This document shows, in pieces, positions 15,908 to 24,397 of a stretch of DNA of 64,000 nucleotides. The stretch comes from Hyphomicrobiales bacterium. Lineage in GTDB: Bacteria > Pseudomonadota > Alphaproteobacteria > Rhizobiales > Beijerinckiaceae. The stretch lies in assembly GCA_900470775.1 (NCBI GenBank), contig UCBZ01000022.1:58780-122779 (forward strand). The letters run 5' to 3'. The translations under genes and the position numbers were made by a program. The notes beneath the pieces are model-generated. The model did no database searches. It had not been told where the DNA came from and saw only the letters and a program-made list of their open reading frames with translations. How positions within the stretch are numbered: the first letter of the stretch is position 1; each line of letters opens with the position of its first letter.

Positions 15908-18310
15908 ATGACGAAGGCCACCAAGCCCTCCCGCCAGCGCAAGACGGCGCGCATCGGTATCGGTGCCCGCATCTATGCGGCGCTGGGGCTGATGACCGCC
16001 CTGACCATCGTCGCCTCCTGCGTGGCGTGGTTGTCCTATGGCCGGATCGGCCGAACCGTCGAGGAGCTTGTCGGGCAGAAGATGCCGATGGTCGAGCTCG
16101 CTCTGGAGCTGTCCCAGGCAGCCACGCAGTCAACGGCGCTCGCGCCGCGCTTCATGGATGTCGAGAACGTCCAGCAGCGCGCGTCCCTGACCAATGAGCT
16201 CGACAGGATCGAGGCTCGCCAGTTCGACCTGATCCGCCGCATCGGTTCGCTGAGCGGCATGAACATGAAGCCGACCCAGACCGCGGTGGATGAGCTGTCG
16301 CGCCATATCAACGAAATCAACGATCTGACCGGCGCGAGGCTGCGCAACGTGGCGGCGATGAATGCAACGCTTGAACGGTTGTCGAAGGCGGCCGGCGGCT
16401 TCACGGGCGTTGTCGGCTACGAAGGCGAGGAGGCGCGCTTCGGCCTCTCGATGGGGATCGAGAGCCTCAAGGGTCTCGCCGGGGCCGAACTGGAGGCGGC
16501 GGTGACGACCCTCGGCAGCAGCCAGCTTCCGTCCTTTGATTTTGTGCGCAAGCTAGAGGCGCAGGTCAACGAACTCGTCGGCACGCTGCGCGAGACCGCA
16601 CAGATTCCAGATCAAGCACGCCTGACGGTGGCGAGCGCTCGCGTCAAGGCCAGCCTCGTTAACATTCGTGGGGATCTGGCGGCCGCCAACCAGATCCTGC
16701 CGAGCGCAGTCCGCAACGAAGCGGTCGACGCCGTCATCAAGGTCGGTGAGGGCAGCGACGGCGTCGTCAGTATTCGCCAGCGCGATCTTACCACGCAGCA
16801 GGCCATCGCGCGTGGCCTGAAGGAGGTCGACAGTGCGGCGGTGGCCCTGCGCGGGCAGGTCGAGACGCTGGTTCAGGGCGCCCGCGGCGAGGCCGTCGCG
16901 GCCAGCGCCTCGACGGCGACCCTGATCGAGCAGAGCAAGATGTGGCTGGGCGCTATCGGTGTCGGATCGTTGCTGATCGCGCTGTCTCTCTCGCTGTTCT
17001 ATGTCCGGCCAGTGATCGTCGGCCGCCTCAACCGGCTCTGGGCGGCCACACGCGCCATCGCCGACGGCCAGCTCGAAACCGTCGTCGATGCGAAGGGCAA
17101 CGACGAGATCGCCGACATCGCCAAGAGCGTGCTGCTCTTCCGCGACAACGCCGTGGCGCTGCGTGCCGCCGAAGCGGCCAAGATCGAGGACGACGCTCTG
17201 GCGCAAAGCCAGCGCCGCGAGATGATGGCCGAACTCGGAGCCGCCTTCGGCGAGGTCGTCGCCGCCGCCGCGGCCGGCGATTTCAGCCGTCGTGTCCAGG
17301 CGAACTTCACTGACGCCGAGCTGAACGCGCTCGCCGGATCGGTCAACGAATTGCTGGAGACGGTGCAGGGCGGGCTGAAGGAGACCTGCGATGTGCTGGC
17401 GGAGCTGTCGGCCGGACATCTCTCGACCCGCGTCGAGGGCATCTACCAGGGCGCCTTCGCCGAGCTGAAGCACGGCACCAACGGCCTTGCCGACGAGTTC
17501 GAGAGCACGCTCGCCAAGCTCTCCGAGACGGTCACGGCGGTGCGCAGCGCCACGACGGAGATCCTCGATGGCGTCACCGATCTCGCCCAACGCACGAGCG
17601 AGGAAAGCAATGCCGTCTCGATGGCGACCAACCAGCTCGGCGCCTTCGCCGGCACGGTGAAGAAGACCGCGTCGGAAGCCGCCCAGGCGACCGGCATGGC
17701 CGAAGGCGCCGAGAGCCAGGCCCAACAGGGCGAGAAGGTGGTCGCCTCCGCGCTCGAAGCGATGCAGCGCATCCGCACCTCCTCCAACAAGATCTCCGAG
17801 GTCATCGCGATGATCGACGAGATCGCCTTCCAGACCAATCTGCTGGCGCTGAACGCGGCCGTCGAGGCAGCGCGCGCCGGCGATAGCGGGCGCGGCTTCG
17901 CCGTCGTCGCGACCGAGGTGCGCAGCCTGGCCAAGCGCTCGGCCGACGCCTCCAACGACGTCAAGAAGCTGGTCGAGGCCGCCCATGGCGACGTCAAGGT
18001 CGGCGTCGGGCTGGTCGAGGAAACGGCTGCGATGTTCGAGGCGATCGTGTCCTCGGTCAACGACCTGACCGGGCTGATGAACGGCATCTCGCTGACGGCG
18101 AAGAACCAGGCCAGCGACGTCTCGGCGATCAACACCGAGATCGACGGCATCGGCACGATGGCGCACCAGAACGCGGCGCTGGTCGAGGAGACCAATGCGG
18201 CGCTGGCGCTCACCGACGAGCAGACCCGCGCGCTCAGCGAGCACATCGCCCGCTTCCGCTTCCGCGAGGGCCATGTCGCGGACGAGGAGCCGGTCGCCAG
18301 GGCCGCCTGA
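15908..18310 (+). CDS. Methyl-accepting chemotaxis protein
   Basis: An 800-aa transmembrane chemoreceptor. The first membrane segment is at about residues 18-42 ([20 protein letters not shown]). A long periplasmic helical sensor region covers about 43-344, and the second membrane segment about 345-367 ([20 protein letters not shown]). HAMP-like repeats follow (about 367-420 and further copies to about 510), then the signalling coiled coil with the hairpin tip [21 protein letters not shown] near 640. There is no C-terminal CheR-tethering pentapeptide; it ends EEPVARAA. The ATG at 15908 gives a short basic cytoplasmic start ([12 protein letters not shown]). The ligand is unknown. A strong terminator follows. 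Confidence 0.95.
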   Translation: MTKATKPSRQRKTARIGIGARIYAALGLMTALTIVASCVAWLSYGRIGRTVEELVGQKMPMVELALELSQAATQSTALAPRFMDVENVQQRASLTNELDRIEARQFDLIRRIGSLSGMNMKPTQTAVDELSRHINEINDLTGARLRNVAAMNATLERLSKAAGGFTGVVGYEGEEARFGLSMGIESLKGLAGAELEAAVTTLGSSQLPSFDFVRKLEAQVNELVGTLRETAQIPDQARLTVASARVKASLVNIRGDLAAANQILPSAVRNEAVDAVIKVGEGSDGVVSIRQRDLTTQQAIARGLKEVDSAAVALRGQVETLVQGARGEAVAASASTATLIEQSKMWLGAIGVGSLLIALSLSLFYVRPVIVGRLNRLWAATRAIADGQLETVVDAKGNDEIADIAKSVLLFRDNAVALRAAEAAKIEDDALAQSQRREMMAELGAAFGEVVAAAAAGDFSRRVQANFTDAELNALAGSVNELLETVQGGLKETCDVLAELSAGHLSTRVEGIYQGAFAELKHGTNGLADEFESTLAKLSETVTAVRSATTEILDGVTDLAQRTSEESNAVSMATNQLGAFAGTVKKTASEAAQATGMAEGAESQAQQGEKVVASALEAMQRIRTSSNKISEVIAMIDEIAFQTNLLALNAAVEAARAGDSGRGFAVVATEVRSLAKRSADASNDVKKLVEAAHGDVKVGVGLVEETAAMFEAIVSSVNDLTGLMNGISLTAKNQASDVSAINTEIDGIGTMAHQNAALVEETNAALALTDEQTRALSEHIARFRFREGHVADEEPVARAA

Positions 18311-18356
18311 GGCGCTGGCGGCCTGCTCGGGAATACGACGAGCTGTTCCATATTCA

Positions 18357-18384
18357 GGCCCCGCCGTCGCACGACGGCGGGGCC
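18357..18384 (+). terminator. Strong GC hairpin after the chemoreceptor gene
   Basis: GGCCCCGCCGTCG (18357-18369) and CGACGGCGGGGCC (18372-18384) form a perfect 13-bp stem, with the tightest pairs opening as the loop, followed by TTCGCATT. It lies 46 bases after the stop codon. Confidence 0.8.
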
Positions 18385-18443
18385 TTCGCATTATGACGGG
18401 TGGAGCCTTGCTCGACGGGCATCGGCGATGTTACGCGGAGTGT

Positions 18444-18519
18444 GGGCCGGTAGCTCAATGGTTAGAGCTCGCTGCTCATAACAGCGCCGGTGCCGGTTCG
18501 AGTCCGGCCCGGCCCACCA
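18444..18519 (+). tRNA. tRNA with CAT anticodon (tRNA-Met, or tRNA-Ile2)
   Basis: A complete 76-nt tRNA with encoded CCA. The acceptor GGGCCGG pairs with CCGGCCC, the D-arm is AGCTC/GAGCT, the anticodon stem CGCTG/CAGCG encloses the loop CTCATAA with anticodon CAT at 18477-18479, and the T-arm is GCCGG-TTCGAGT-CCGGC. It lacks the initiator features (its first pair is a normal G-C). The compact D-loop and CTCATAA loop also occur in lysidine-modified tRNA-Ile2, so elongator Met versus Ile2 cannot be settled by eye. Confidence 0.93.
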
Positions 18520-18554
18520 TTCGCTTGTGCCAGCTGGCGGCTGCAGCGGCAGCT

Positions 18555-19637
18555 TCAGGCAACCAGTCTTTCGCTCGCCTTGTCGAAGATGCGCAGGCTG
18601 TCGGGATGGGCGCCGAATGCGACGCTGTCGCCAGGCCGCAGGATCGCGGCTGCCGGAGCCCGCGCGACGATGTGCCCGGTCGGCAGGTCGACCAGCACGA
18701 AGGTCTCCGGGCCCTGCGGTTCGGCGACGCGGACCTTGCCTTCGATCCGGATCGGAAAATCGTCCTGCCCATCGGTCAACAGGGTTAGTTCCTGCGGCCG
18801 GATGCCAAGCACGACCGCGCGCCCGGCGTCGGTTCGTGCCGGGAGGCTGGTCAGGCGCAGCGCGGGGTTGTTCGGGCCTGCGTCGAAGCCGGCATTGGTG
18901 ACCGTCGCGTCGATCATGTTCATTTCCGGCGTGCCGATGAAGCGCGCGGTGAAGATGTCGACGGGGCGGTTGTAGAGCTCCATCGGCGCGCCGACCTGCA
19001 GGATCCGGCCCTCGCGCATGACGACGATGCGGTCGGCGAGCGACATCGCCTCGACCTGGTCATGGGTGACGAAGACGATGGTGCTGCGCAGGCGCTGGTG
19101 CAGTTGCTTGATCTCCAGCCGCATCTGCCCGCGAAGCTGCGCGTCGAGATTGGAGAGCGGCTCGTCGAAGAGGAAGGCGACGGGATCACGCACCATCGCG
19201 CGGCCGATGGCGACGCGCTGGCGCTGGCCGCCGGACAGCGCCGCCGGCCGCCGTTCGAGATAAGGTTCGAGGCCGAGCATTTTCGCGGTTTCGCCGATGC
19301 GCGCCTGCTTCTCGGCCTTGGAGAGCTTCGAGGTGTAGAGGCCGAAGCCGATGTTCTGGGCCACCGTCAGATGCGGGTAGATCGCGTAGTTCTGGAACAC
19401 CATCGCGATGTTGCGATGCTTGGGCTCGTGATTGTTGACCACCTCGCCGCCGATGCGCAGCGTGCCGCCGGAGATGGCCTCCAGCCCGGCGATCATGCGC
19501 AGGGTCGTCGATTTTCCGCAGCCCGAGGGGCCGACGAGAACGACGAATTCGCCGTCCTCGATGGTCAGGTCGATGCCGTGGACGGTGGCGATATTGCCGT
19601 AGCGCTTGGAAATCTTGTCGAGTTCGATCCTGGCCAT
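18555..19637 (-). CDS. Sugar ABC transporter ATP-binding protein (UgpC/MalK type)
   Basis: A 360-aa ATPase energising the sugar importer encoded upstream. Walker A is GPSGCGKSTT, the signature is LSGGQRQRVAIGRAM, Walker B is VAFLFDEPLSNLD and the switch His is in VFVTHDQVEAMSLAD. The C-terminal 120 residues are the TOBE/OB domain of CUT1-family ATPases (VLGIRPQELTLLTDG, then PTGHIVARAPAAAILRPGDSVAFG). It is the last gene of the operon and overlaps the lyase-like gene: its ATG at 19637 shares a base with that gene's stop. Confidence 0.96.
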   Translation of the reverse strand: MARIELDKISKRYGNIATVHGIDLTIEDGEFVVLVGPSGCGKSTTLRMIAGLEAISGGTLRIGGEVVNNHEPKHRNIAMVFQNYAIYPHLTVAQNIGFGLYTSKLSKAEKQARIGETAKMLGLEPYLERRPAALSGGQRQRVAIGRAMVRDPVAFLFDEPLSNLDAQLRGQMRLEIKQLHQRLRSTIVFVTHDQVEAMSLADRIVVMREGRILQVGAPMELYNRPVDIFTARFIGTPEMNMIDATVTNAGFDAGPNNPALRLTSLPARTDAGRAVVLGIRPQELTLLTDGQDDFPIRIEGKVRVAEPQGPETFVLVDLPTGHIVARAPAAAILRPGDSVAFGAHPDSLRIFDKASERLVA

Positions 19638-21145
19638 CATCCGCCTCGTGCGATGTCGAGAATGCGGCGGTCGAGTTCAGCGGCCGCGTCGGCCTCGTGC
19701 TGCCTCGATGCCTCGGCGCGTGTCTCGAAGCCCGCCAGCGCCGCATCGTAGCCCGCCAGCGCTGCGTCCATGGCCGCAGGAGCAGGGCCGCCGAAGCGGT
19801 CGCGGACGCTGACGAAATGTTCGGGCGAGACCATGCGGGCGAACTCCGCCGCATCGGCCGCGGGCTTGCGGCCGACATGGTGCTCGAAGGCTTTCAGGAA
19901 GACCGGATAGCCGTCGCTGGGCAGATCGCCGGCCATCGCCACCACGCCGCGTGCAACGTCCGCCGCGATCTCGTGGCCGAGGCGGAAGGAGAGGCCTTCG
20001 CTGCGCACCAGCCAGTCGGCGAGTTCGGTGATGGTGGCGCAGGAGCGGCTGAGATTGACCGCGACCCGCTCGGGGTCGATCCGGCCCGCGCTGATCGTGG
20101 CGGTGAGCAGGTCGAGCACGCGATGGCCGACATCGAAGACCTGGTAGCCCATCTCGTGGGTGTCGGCCTCGCTGTCGGTCATGTCGGTGAAGGGCGTGTT
20201 GTGCATCACGTCGATGACGGCGCGCGAGCGGCCCACCGCCTGGCTGGAGAGATGCCGCAGATGCTCGAACGGCACCGGATTTCGCTTCTGCGGCATGATC
20301 GAGGAGATCTGCACGAAGGCGTTGGGCAGATAGAGCTGCCCGACCTCGAAGCTCGACCAGAACTGGAAATCCTGCACCGCCCGGCCGAGATGCAGGAAGA
20401 TCAGCGCAATCGCGCTGTAGACCGAGGTCAGGTAGTCCGTCGCGGCGATGCAGGAATAGGCGTTCTGCAGCGGCGCCGAAAATCCGAGCAGGGCGGCGAC
20501 GCGGTGCCGGTCGATCGGGAATCCCGACGTGGTGATGGCGGCTGCGCCCATCGGGCAGAGATCGACGATCTGGCGGGCCGCCTCCAGCCGCTCCATGTCA
20601 CGGATCAAGACCTCGATGATGGCTGCGAGATAATGGCCATGGGTCGTCGGCTGGGCCGGCTGGCCATGGGTATAGGCCACGATCAGCACGTCCCGGTCAC
20701 GTCTGGCGACCGCGATCAGCGCGGCGAGCAGCCCGCGACAGGCGGCCAGCATGCCATCGATGCGGGGCTTGAAGCCGAGCTTCAGGAAGGTGTGGTCGAT
20801 GTCGTTGCGCGAGCGCGCCGTGTGCAGCCGGCCGCCGATATCCGTGCCGGCGCGGGCCTTCAGCTCCCGCTCCATGTAGAAGAAATAGTCCTCGACATCG
20901 CCGCCATAGGTTAGTGCGGCGGGGTCGATTTCGCGGGCCATGGCGAGCAGGGCGTTGGCGATCGCCGCGCCCTGGGCGGCGTCGAGAATTCCCGTCTCGA
21001 CCAGCATGACCAGATGGGCCCGGTCGATCTCGCGCAGCGCCCCGGCATGGTGGAGCCTGGCACCGTCGAAGAGCGGCTTAAGCACCGTTGCCCGATAGAC
21101 TGGATCGGGAAAGCGCGTGTGGTCGTTGGCCTGCAGAATGCCCAT
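19637..21145 (-). CDS. Argininosuccinate-lyase-like enzyme in a sugar ABC operon
   Basis: A 502-aa member of the fumarase/aspartase superfamily, closest in style to argininosuccinate lyase. Motifs in order are GRLHTARSRNDID, the catalytic-His segment YTHGQPAQPTTHGHYL near residues 155-170, and the flexible serine loop SSIMPQKRNPVPFEHLR near 284-300. It is 35-40 aa longer than typical ArgH, and the loop departs from the GSSxMPxKxNPD pattern (Ile before Ser-Ser, Val for Asp). It lies between the second permease and the ATPase gene, overlapping the latter. It is probably not the biosynthetic ArgH but a C-N or C-O lyase acting on the imported compound; the substrate is unknown. Confidence 0.85.
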   Translation of the reverse strand: MGILQANDHTRFPDPVYRATVLKPLFDGARLHHAGALREIDRAHLVMLVETGILDAAQGAAIANALLAMAREIDPAALTYGGDVEDYFFYMERELKARAGTDIGGRLHTARSRNDIDHTFLKLGFKPRIDGMLAACRGLLAALIAVARRDRDVLIVAYTHGQPAQPTTHGHYLAAIIEVLIRDMERLEAARQIVDLCPMGAAAITTSGFPIDRHRVAALLGFSAPLQNAYSCIAATDYLTSVYSAIALIFLHLGRAVQDFQFWSSFEVGQLYLPNAFVQISSIMPQKRNPVPFEHLRHLSSQAVGRSRAVIDVMHNTPFTDMTDSEADTHEMGYQVFDVGHRVLDLLTATISAGRIDPERVAVNLSRSCATITELADWLVRSEGLSFRLGHEIAADVARGVVAMAGDLPSDGYPVFLKAFEHHVGRKPAADAAEFARMVSPEHFVSVRDRFGGPAPAAMDAALAGYDAALAGFETRAEASRQHEADAAAELDRRILDIARGG

Positions 21146-21164
21146 CTCTTACCCTTGAAGCGGT

Positions 21165-22016
21165 CTAGCCTTTGACGCCCGCGAGCATGACGCCGCGCAC
21201 GATGTAGCGTTGGAAGAACAGGAAGATCATCAGCGTGGGGATCGTCGCGAGCGAGGCTCCCGTCATGATCAGCTCCCACTGGATGGATTGCTCGACGGCG
21301 AAGCTCGATAGGCCCACCGGCAGCGTGTAGAGCGCGGAATCCGTGGTCACGATCAGCGGCCAGAAGAAGGCCGTCCAGTTGCCGAGGAAGGTGAAGATCG
21401 CCAGCGCCGAGAGAGCCGGCGTCACCAGCGGCAGGGCGACCTTCCACCAGATCGCGAATTCGTTGAGCCCGTCGATCCGGGCGGCTTCGAGGAAATCATC
21501 CGGCACGGTCTCGAAGAACTGCTTCATCAGGAAGACGCCGAAGGCGGTGATCAGGCCGGGGAACATGATGCCCCAATAGGTGTCGACCCAGCCGAGCTTG
21601 CTCGCCATCAGATACCAGGGAATGACCAGCATCTCGGTCGGGATCATCAGCGTCGAGAGGATCGCCAGGAAAACCACCTGCCGGCCGGGAAAACGGAACT
21701 TCGCCAGCGTGTAGGCAACGAGGCTGTCGAAGAACAGGCAGGACAGGGTGACGATGGTAGCGATGCCGACGGAGTTCAGGAACCATCGGCTGAAACGTCC
21801 GTCCGAGAGCACCTTGATGTAGTTGGCGAAGCTCGGATCGGTCGGGATCAGCTTGAGATCGTAGACCTGTCCGGCCGATTTCAGCGAGGTCGAGAACATG
21901 AAGAGGAGCGGCGTCATCATCACGACGCCGCCGAGGAAGAGCACGGTCCAGGCGACGATGCGGCCGGGCCGGATGTTGGAATGGCGCCGTGCGGGCTGGG
22001 CGGGTTGATCGACCAT
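21165..22016 (-). CDS. Sugar ABC transporter permease (MalG/UgpE type)
   Basis: A 283-aa inner-membrane permease of the CUT1 family. Six membrane segments begin with IVAWTVLFLGGVVMMTPLLFMFSTSLKS. The cytoplasmic EAA loop, which docks the ATPase, reads EAARIDGLNEFAIWWKVALPLVTPALSA near residues 185-212. The domain continues to a C-terminal FFQRYIVRGVMLAGVKG, normal for the family. It starts one base from the stop of the first permease gene and is followed by the lyase-like gene after 19 bases. Confidence 0.96.
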   Translation of the reverse strand: MVDQPAQPARRHSNIRPGRIVAWTVLFLGGVVMMTPLLFMFSTSLKSAGQVYDLKLIPTDPSFANYIKVLSDGRFSRWFLNSVGIATIVTLSCLFFDSLVAYTLAKFRFPGRQVVFLAILSTLMIPTEMLVIPWYLMASKLGWVDTYWGIMFPGLITAFGVFLMKQFFETVPDDFLEAARIDGLNEFAIWWKVALPLVTPALSALAIFTFLGNWTAFFWPLIVTTDSALYTLPVGLSSFAVEQSIQWELIMTGASLATIPTLMIFLFFQRYIVRGVMLAGVKG

Positions 22017-22017
22017 C

Positions 22018-22950
22018 TCAGCGGCTCCTCAGGATCCAGAGCTGCGCCATCGAGATGGTGAACAGGATGGTGAACAGCACGACGGTCTGGGCCGCCGCAT
22101 AGCCCATCTGGTAGGACGAGAATGCGGTCTGGTAGATCATCAGCACCAGCGGCTTGGTCGAGTTCAGCGGTCCGCCGGGGTCGTTGCTGGTCATGTTGTA
22201 GACCTGATCGAAGATGCGCAGGAATCCGATCGAGGAAAACACCACGAGGAAGACCGTGGTCGGCTTCAGCAGGGGAATCGTGATGCGCCGCAGGATCGCG
22301 CCCTCGCCGAGACCGTCGATGCGCGCCGCCTCGTAATAGCTCGTCGGGATGGCGCGCAGGCCGGCCATGAAGATGATGATCTGGAAGCCGAGATGTGCCC
22401 AGATCGCGGTCGCCATGATCGCGGGTAGGGCCTGCTCGATCGAGCGCAGGAAGGGCTGCGTCGGCAGGCCGAGGGTGGAGAGCATGCTGTTGATCACGCC
22501 GATCGGCACCGGCTGGTAGAACCAGCGCCAGACCCAAGCCATTGCGGCTGCCGTGGTCAGATAGGGCAGGAAGTAGAGCGCCCGGATCGTGCCGTGCAGG
22601 ACCGTCACCCGGTCGAGGTAATAGGCGATGGCGAAGGACAGCACGATCGCGATCGGCGTGCCGAAGATCAGATAGGCGAAGGTGTTGCGGAAGACCTGCC
22701 AGAACACCGGATCGGCGAAGAGCCGACGGTAATTGTCGAGGCCGACGAATTTGGCCTCGTTCAGCAGGTCCCAGTCCGTGACCGAGATGTAGAAGGCCTC
22801 GATCGTCGGATAGAAGCGCACGACCGTGAAGAAGATCACCGGGAGCGCGAGGAACGCCCAGGCCCAGATGATCTGCTTGGTCGAGATCGGCAGCCGCCCC
22901 CAGGCGCTCCCCGAGCCCGTGCCCGGGGGTCGATATGTCGCCGCGGTCAT
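22018..22950 (-). CDS. Sugar ABC transporter permease (MalF/UgpA type)
   Basis: A 310-aa CUT1-family permease partnering the MalG-type subunit. The first membrane segment is IIWAWAFLALPVIFFTVVRFYP. The EAA loop is EAARIDGLGEGAILRRITIPLLKPTTVFL near residues 213-241. The N-terminal tail is Gly/Pro-rich and cytoplasmic. It lies 10 bases downstream of the binding-protein gene. Confidence 0.95.
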   Translation of the reverse strand: MTAATYRPPGTGSGSAWGRLPISTKQIIWAWAFLALPVIFFTVVRFYPTIEAFYISVTDWDLLNEAKFVGLDNYRRLFADPVFWQVFRNTFAYLIFGTPIAIVLSFAIAYYLDRVTVLHGTIRALYFLPYLTTAAAMAWVWRWFYQPVPIGVINSMLSTLGLPTQPFLRSIEQALPAIMATAIWAHLGFQIIIFMAGLRAIPTSYYEAARIDGLGEGAILRRITIPLLKPTTVFLVVFSSIGFLRIFDQVYNMTSNDPGGPLNSTKPLVLMIYQTAFSSYQMGYAAAQTVVLFTILFTISMAQLWILRSR

Positions 22951-22960
22951 GATGGCCGCC

Positions 22961-24244
22961 TTACTTGGCCTTGAACTTGTCGAGGATCGCCTGCTCGCGA
23001 TCGGCCGCGACCTTCAGCGCGTCCTTGATCGGGATATCCTTGAGCAGGACGCCGTTGATCATGTCGATCGAGACCTGGCGCTGCTGCGCCTCGTCGACCA
23101 TCGGCGGCGTCGAGGCATAGGAGAGGGCGCGGATGAAGGGGCCGTAGATCGGGTCGTTGACGTTGGCGTCGGTCATCGCCACGGCGCGGCGCGCCGGCAA
23201 CTCGCCGACCTTCTCGAGCCAGACTTTCATCGCCTTCTCGGACGAGATGAACTGCAGGAACTTCTCGGCCGCGGCCTTCTTCTCGCCGGTCGCGGAGGCT
23301 GCGATGGCATTGGCGAAATAGCTGCCGAAATTGGCCTTCCGGCCGTCATAGGTCGGCAGTTCGGCGACACCCCATTTGAAGGACTGGATCGTCTTGTAGG
23401 AGGCGACGCGGAAGGTGCCGTCGACGACCATGCCGGCGAGGCCCGCACGGAAGGCGGCCTGGCCCTCATCCATGAAGCTCTCCTGGCCGACGCGATGGAC
23501 CTTCTGGAGGCCGGTGTAGAACTCCAGCGACTTGGCGCCGGCCTCGGTGTTGTAGGCGACCTTGCTGCCATCCTCGGAATAGGATTCGCCGCCATATTGG
23601 CGCACGAGGATCTCGCGCCACCAGTTGTGGTCCTGCCGGGCGATGTCGAGCGCGATGCCGACCTGCTGGTAGTTGCCGCCGGCATCGCGCTTGGCAATCG
23701 CCTTGGCGGCCGCGACAAACTCGTCCAGCGTCTTGGGCGGCTTCTCGGGATCGAGGCCGGCCTTCTGGAACAGGTCCTTGTTGTAGAACAGCGCCATGGC
23801 GCGAACCGCGGTCGGCAGGCCGTAATACTCGCCATTGCGCTTCATCGCCGAGACGATCGGGAAGAAGTCCTTCTCGATCTCGGCGTCCTTGAACGCCTCC
23901 TTCGAGAGCGGCTGCACCAGCTTGCCGGCGATGAAGGTGTCGAGCCAGCCATAGAAGAGCTGCATCACCTCGGGGCTGCGCCCCGCCGCCTTGGCCGCGA
24001 TCAGACGGGTCTGGTAGTCGGCATAGGGGAAGGTGACCTGTTTGACGGTGATGCCGGGGTTCTCGGCCTCGAACTGCTTGATCACCTCGGTCATCGCCTG
24101 GACGCGGGTGTCGAAGACATATTGCCAGTACTGGATCTCGACGGCCTGGGCGCGACCGGCGCCGCCGGCGAGAACGCCGAGGGCCAGGGCCGCGGCCACA
24201 AGCGGCCTGTGCAACGAACGACGGGTGATCGTCATCAAGTTCAT
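22961..24244 (-). CDS. Sugar ABC transporter substrate-binding protein
   Basis: A 427-aa family 1 solute-binding protein of a CUT1 importer. A signal peptide covers about residues 1-33 (RRSLHRPLVAAALALGVLAGGAG, cleavage near AQA-VE). The mature start IQYWQYVFDTRVQAMTEVIKQFEAENPGI is typical, as are GLPTAVRAMALFYNKDLFQKAGLDP and EKKAAAEKFLQFISSEKAMKVW. The frame is open much further upstream, into the divergent lacI gene. The ATG at 24244 was chosen because it has GGAGG eight bases before it and starts the signal peptide. It is the first gene of the operon, behind a consensus-like promoter with an overlapping LacI operator. Confidence 0.95.
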   Translation of the reverse strand: MNLMTITRRSLHRPLVAAALALGVLAGGAGRAQAVEIQYWQYVFDTRVQAMTEVIKQFEAENPGITVKQVTFPYADYQTRLIAAKAAGRSPEVMQLFYGWLDTFIAGKLVQPLSKEAFKDAEIEKDFFPIVSAMKRNGEYYGLPTAVRAMALFYNKDLFQKAGLDPEKPPKTLDEFVAAAKAIAKRDAGGNYQQVGIALDIARQDHNWWREILVRQYGGESYSEDGSKVAYNTEAGAKSLEFYTGLQKVHRVGQESFMDEGQAAFRAGLAGMVVDGTFRVASYKTIQSFKWGVAELPTYDGRKANFGSYFANAIAASATGEKKAAAEKFLQFISSEKAMKVWLEKVGELPARRAVAMTDANVNDPIYGPFIRALSYASTPPMVDEAQQRQVSIDMINGVLLKDIPIKDALKVAADREQAILDKFKAK

Positions 24245-24302
24245 CAAAACCTCCTCGGAGTGCCCGCTGTTGCCCAGCGTTCTTGTGTGCCTGGCATTCT
24301 TG

Positions 24303-24316
24303 TGCAAGCGCTTGCA
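24303..24316. promoter_or_regulatory. LacI-family operator, perfect 14-bp palindrome
   Basis: TGCAAGCGCTTGCA is a perfect palindrome of the LacI/GalR type (central CG). It sits where transcription of the ABC operon should begin, touching its predicted -10 box. A related copy (GCGAGCGCTTGCAC) lies inside the lacI gene near 24453-24466. Confidence 0.85.
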
Positions 24317-24343
24317 TGCTATGCCGCATGTGGTGTTTGTCAA
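24316..24343 (-). promoter_or_regulatory. Promoter of the sugar ABC operon
   Basis: On the minus strand TTGACA (24343-24338) is followed after 16 bp by TAGCAT (24321-24316). The -10 box abuts the palindromic operator, giving a repressible layout. Confidence 0.65.
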
Positions 24344-24365
24344 CACTGTGAGGCGGGGATAACTC
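24337..24365 (+). promoter_or_regulatory. Possible promoter of the lacI-type gene
   Basis: TTGTCA (24337-24342) and TAACTC (24360-24365) are spaced 17 bp. The -35 box overlaps that of the divergent operon promoter. The -10 box is weak. Confidence 0.4.
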
Positions 24366-24397
24366 TGATGCCAATCTGCAGCGCAACGAGCTGAGCG

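Noticed and set aside
16553-18391. A 612-aa minus-strand frame opposite the chemoreceptor
   Set aside because: Antisense shadow; the plus strand holds the canonical chemoreceptor tip and HAMP sequence.
18444-18519. tRNA 3' end as an integration site for a mobile island
   Set aside because: I saw no integrase gene and no second copy of the tRNA 3' end in the window.
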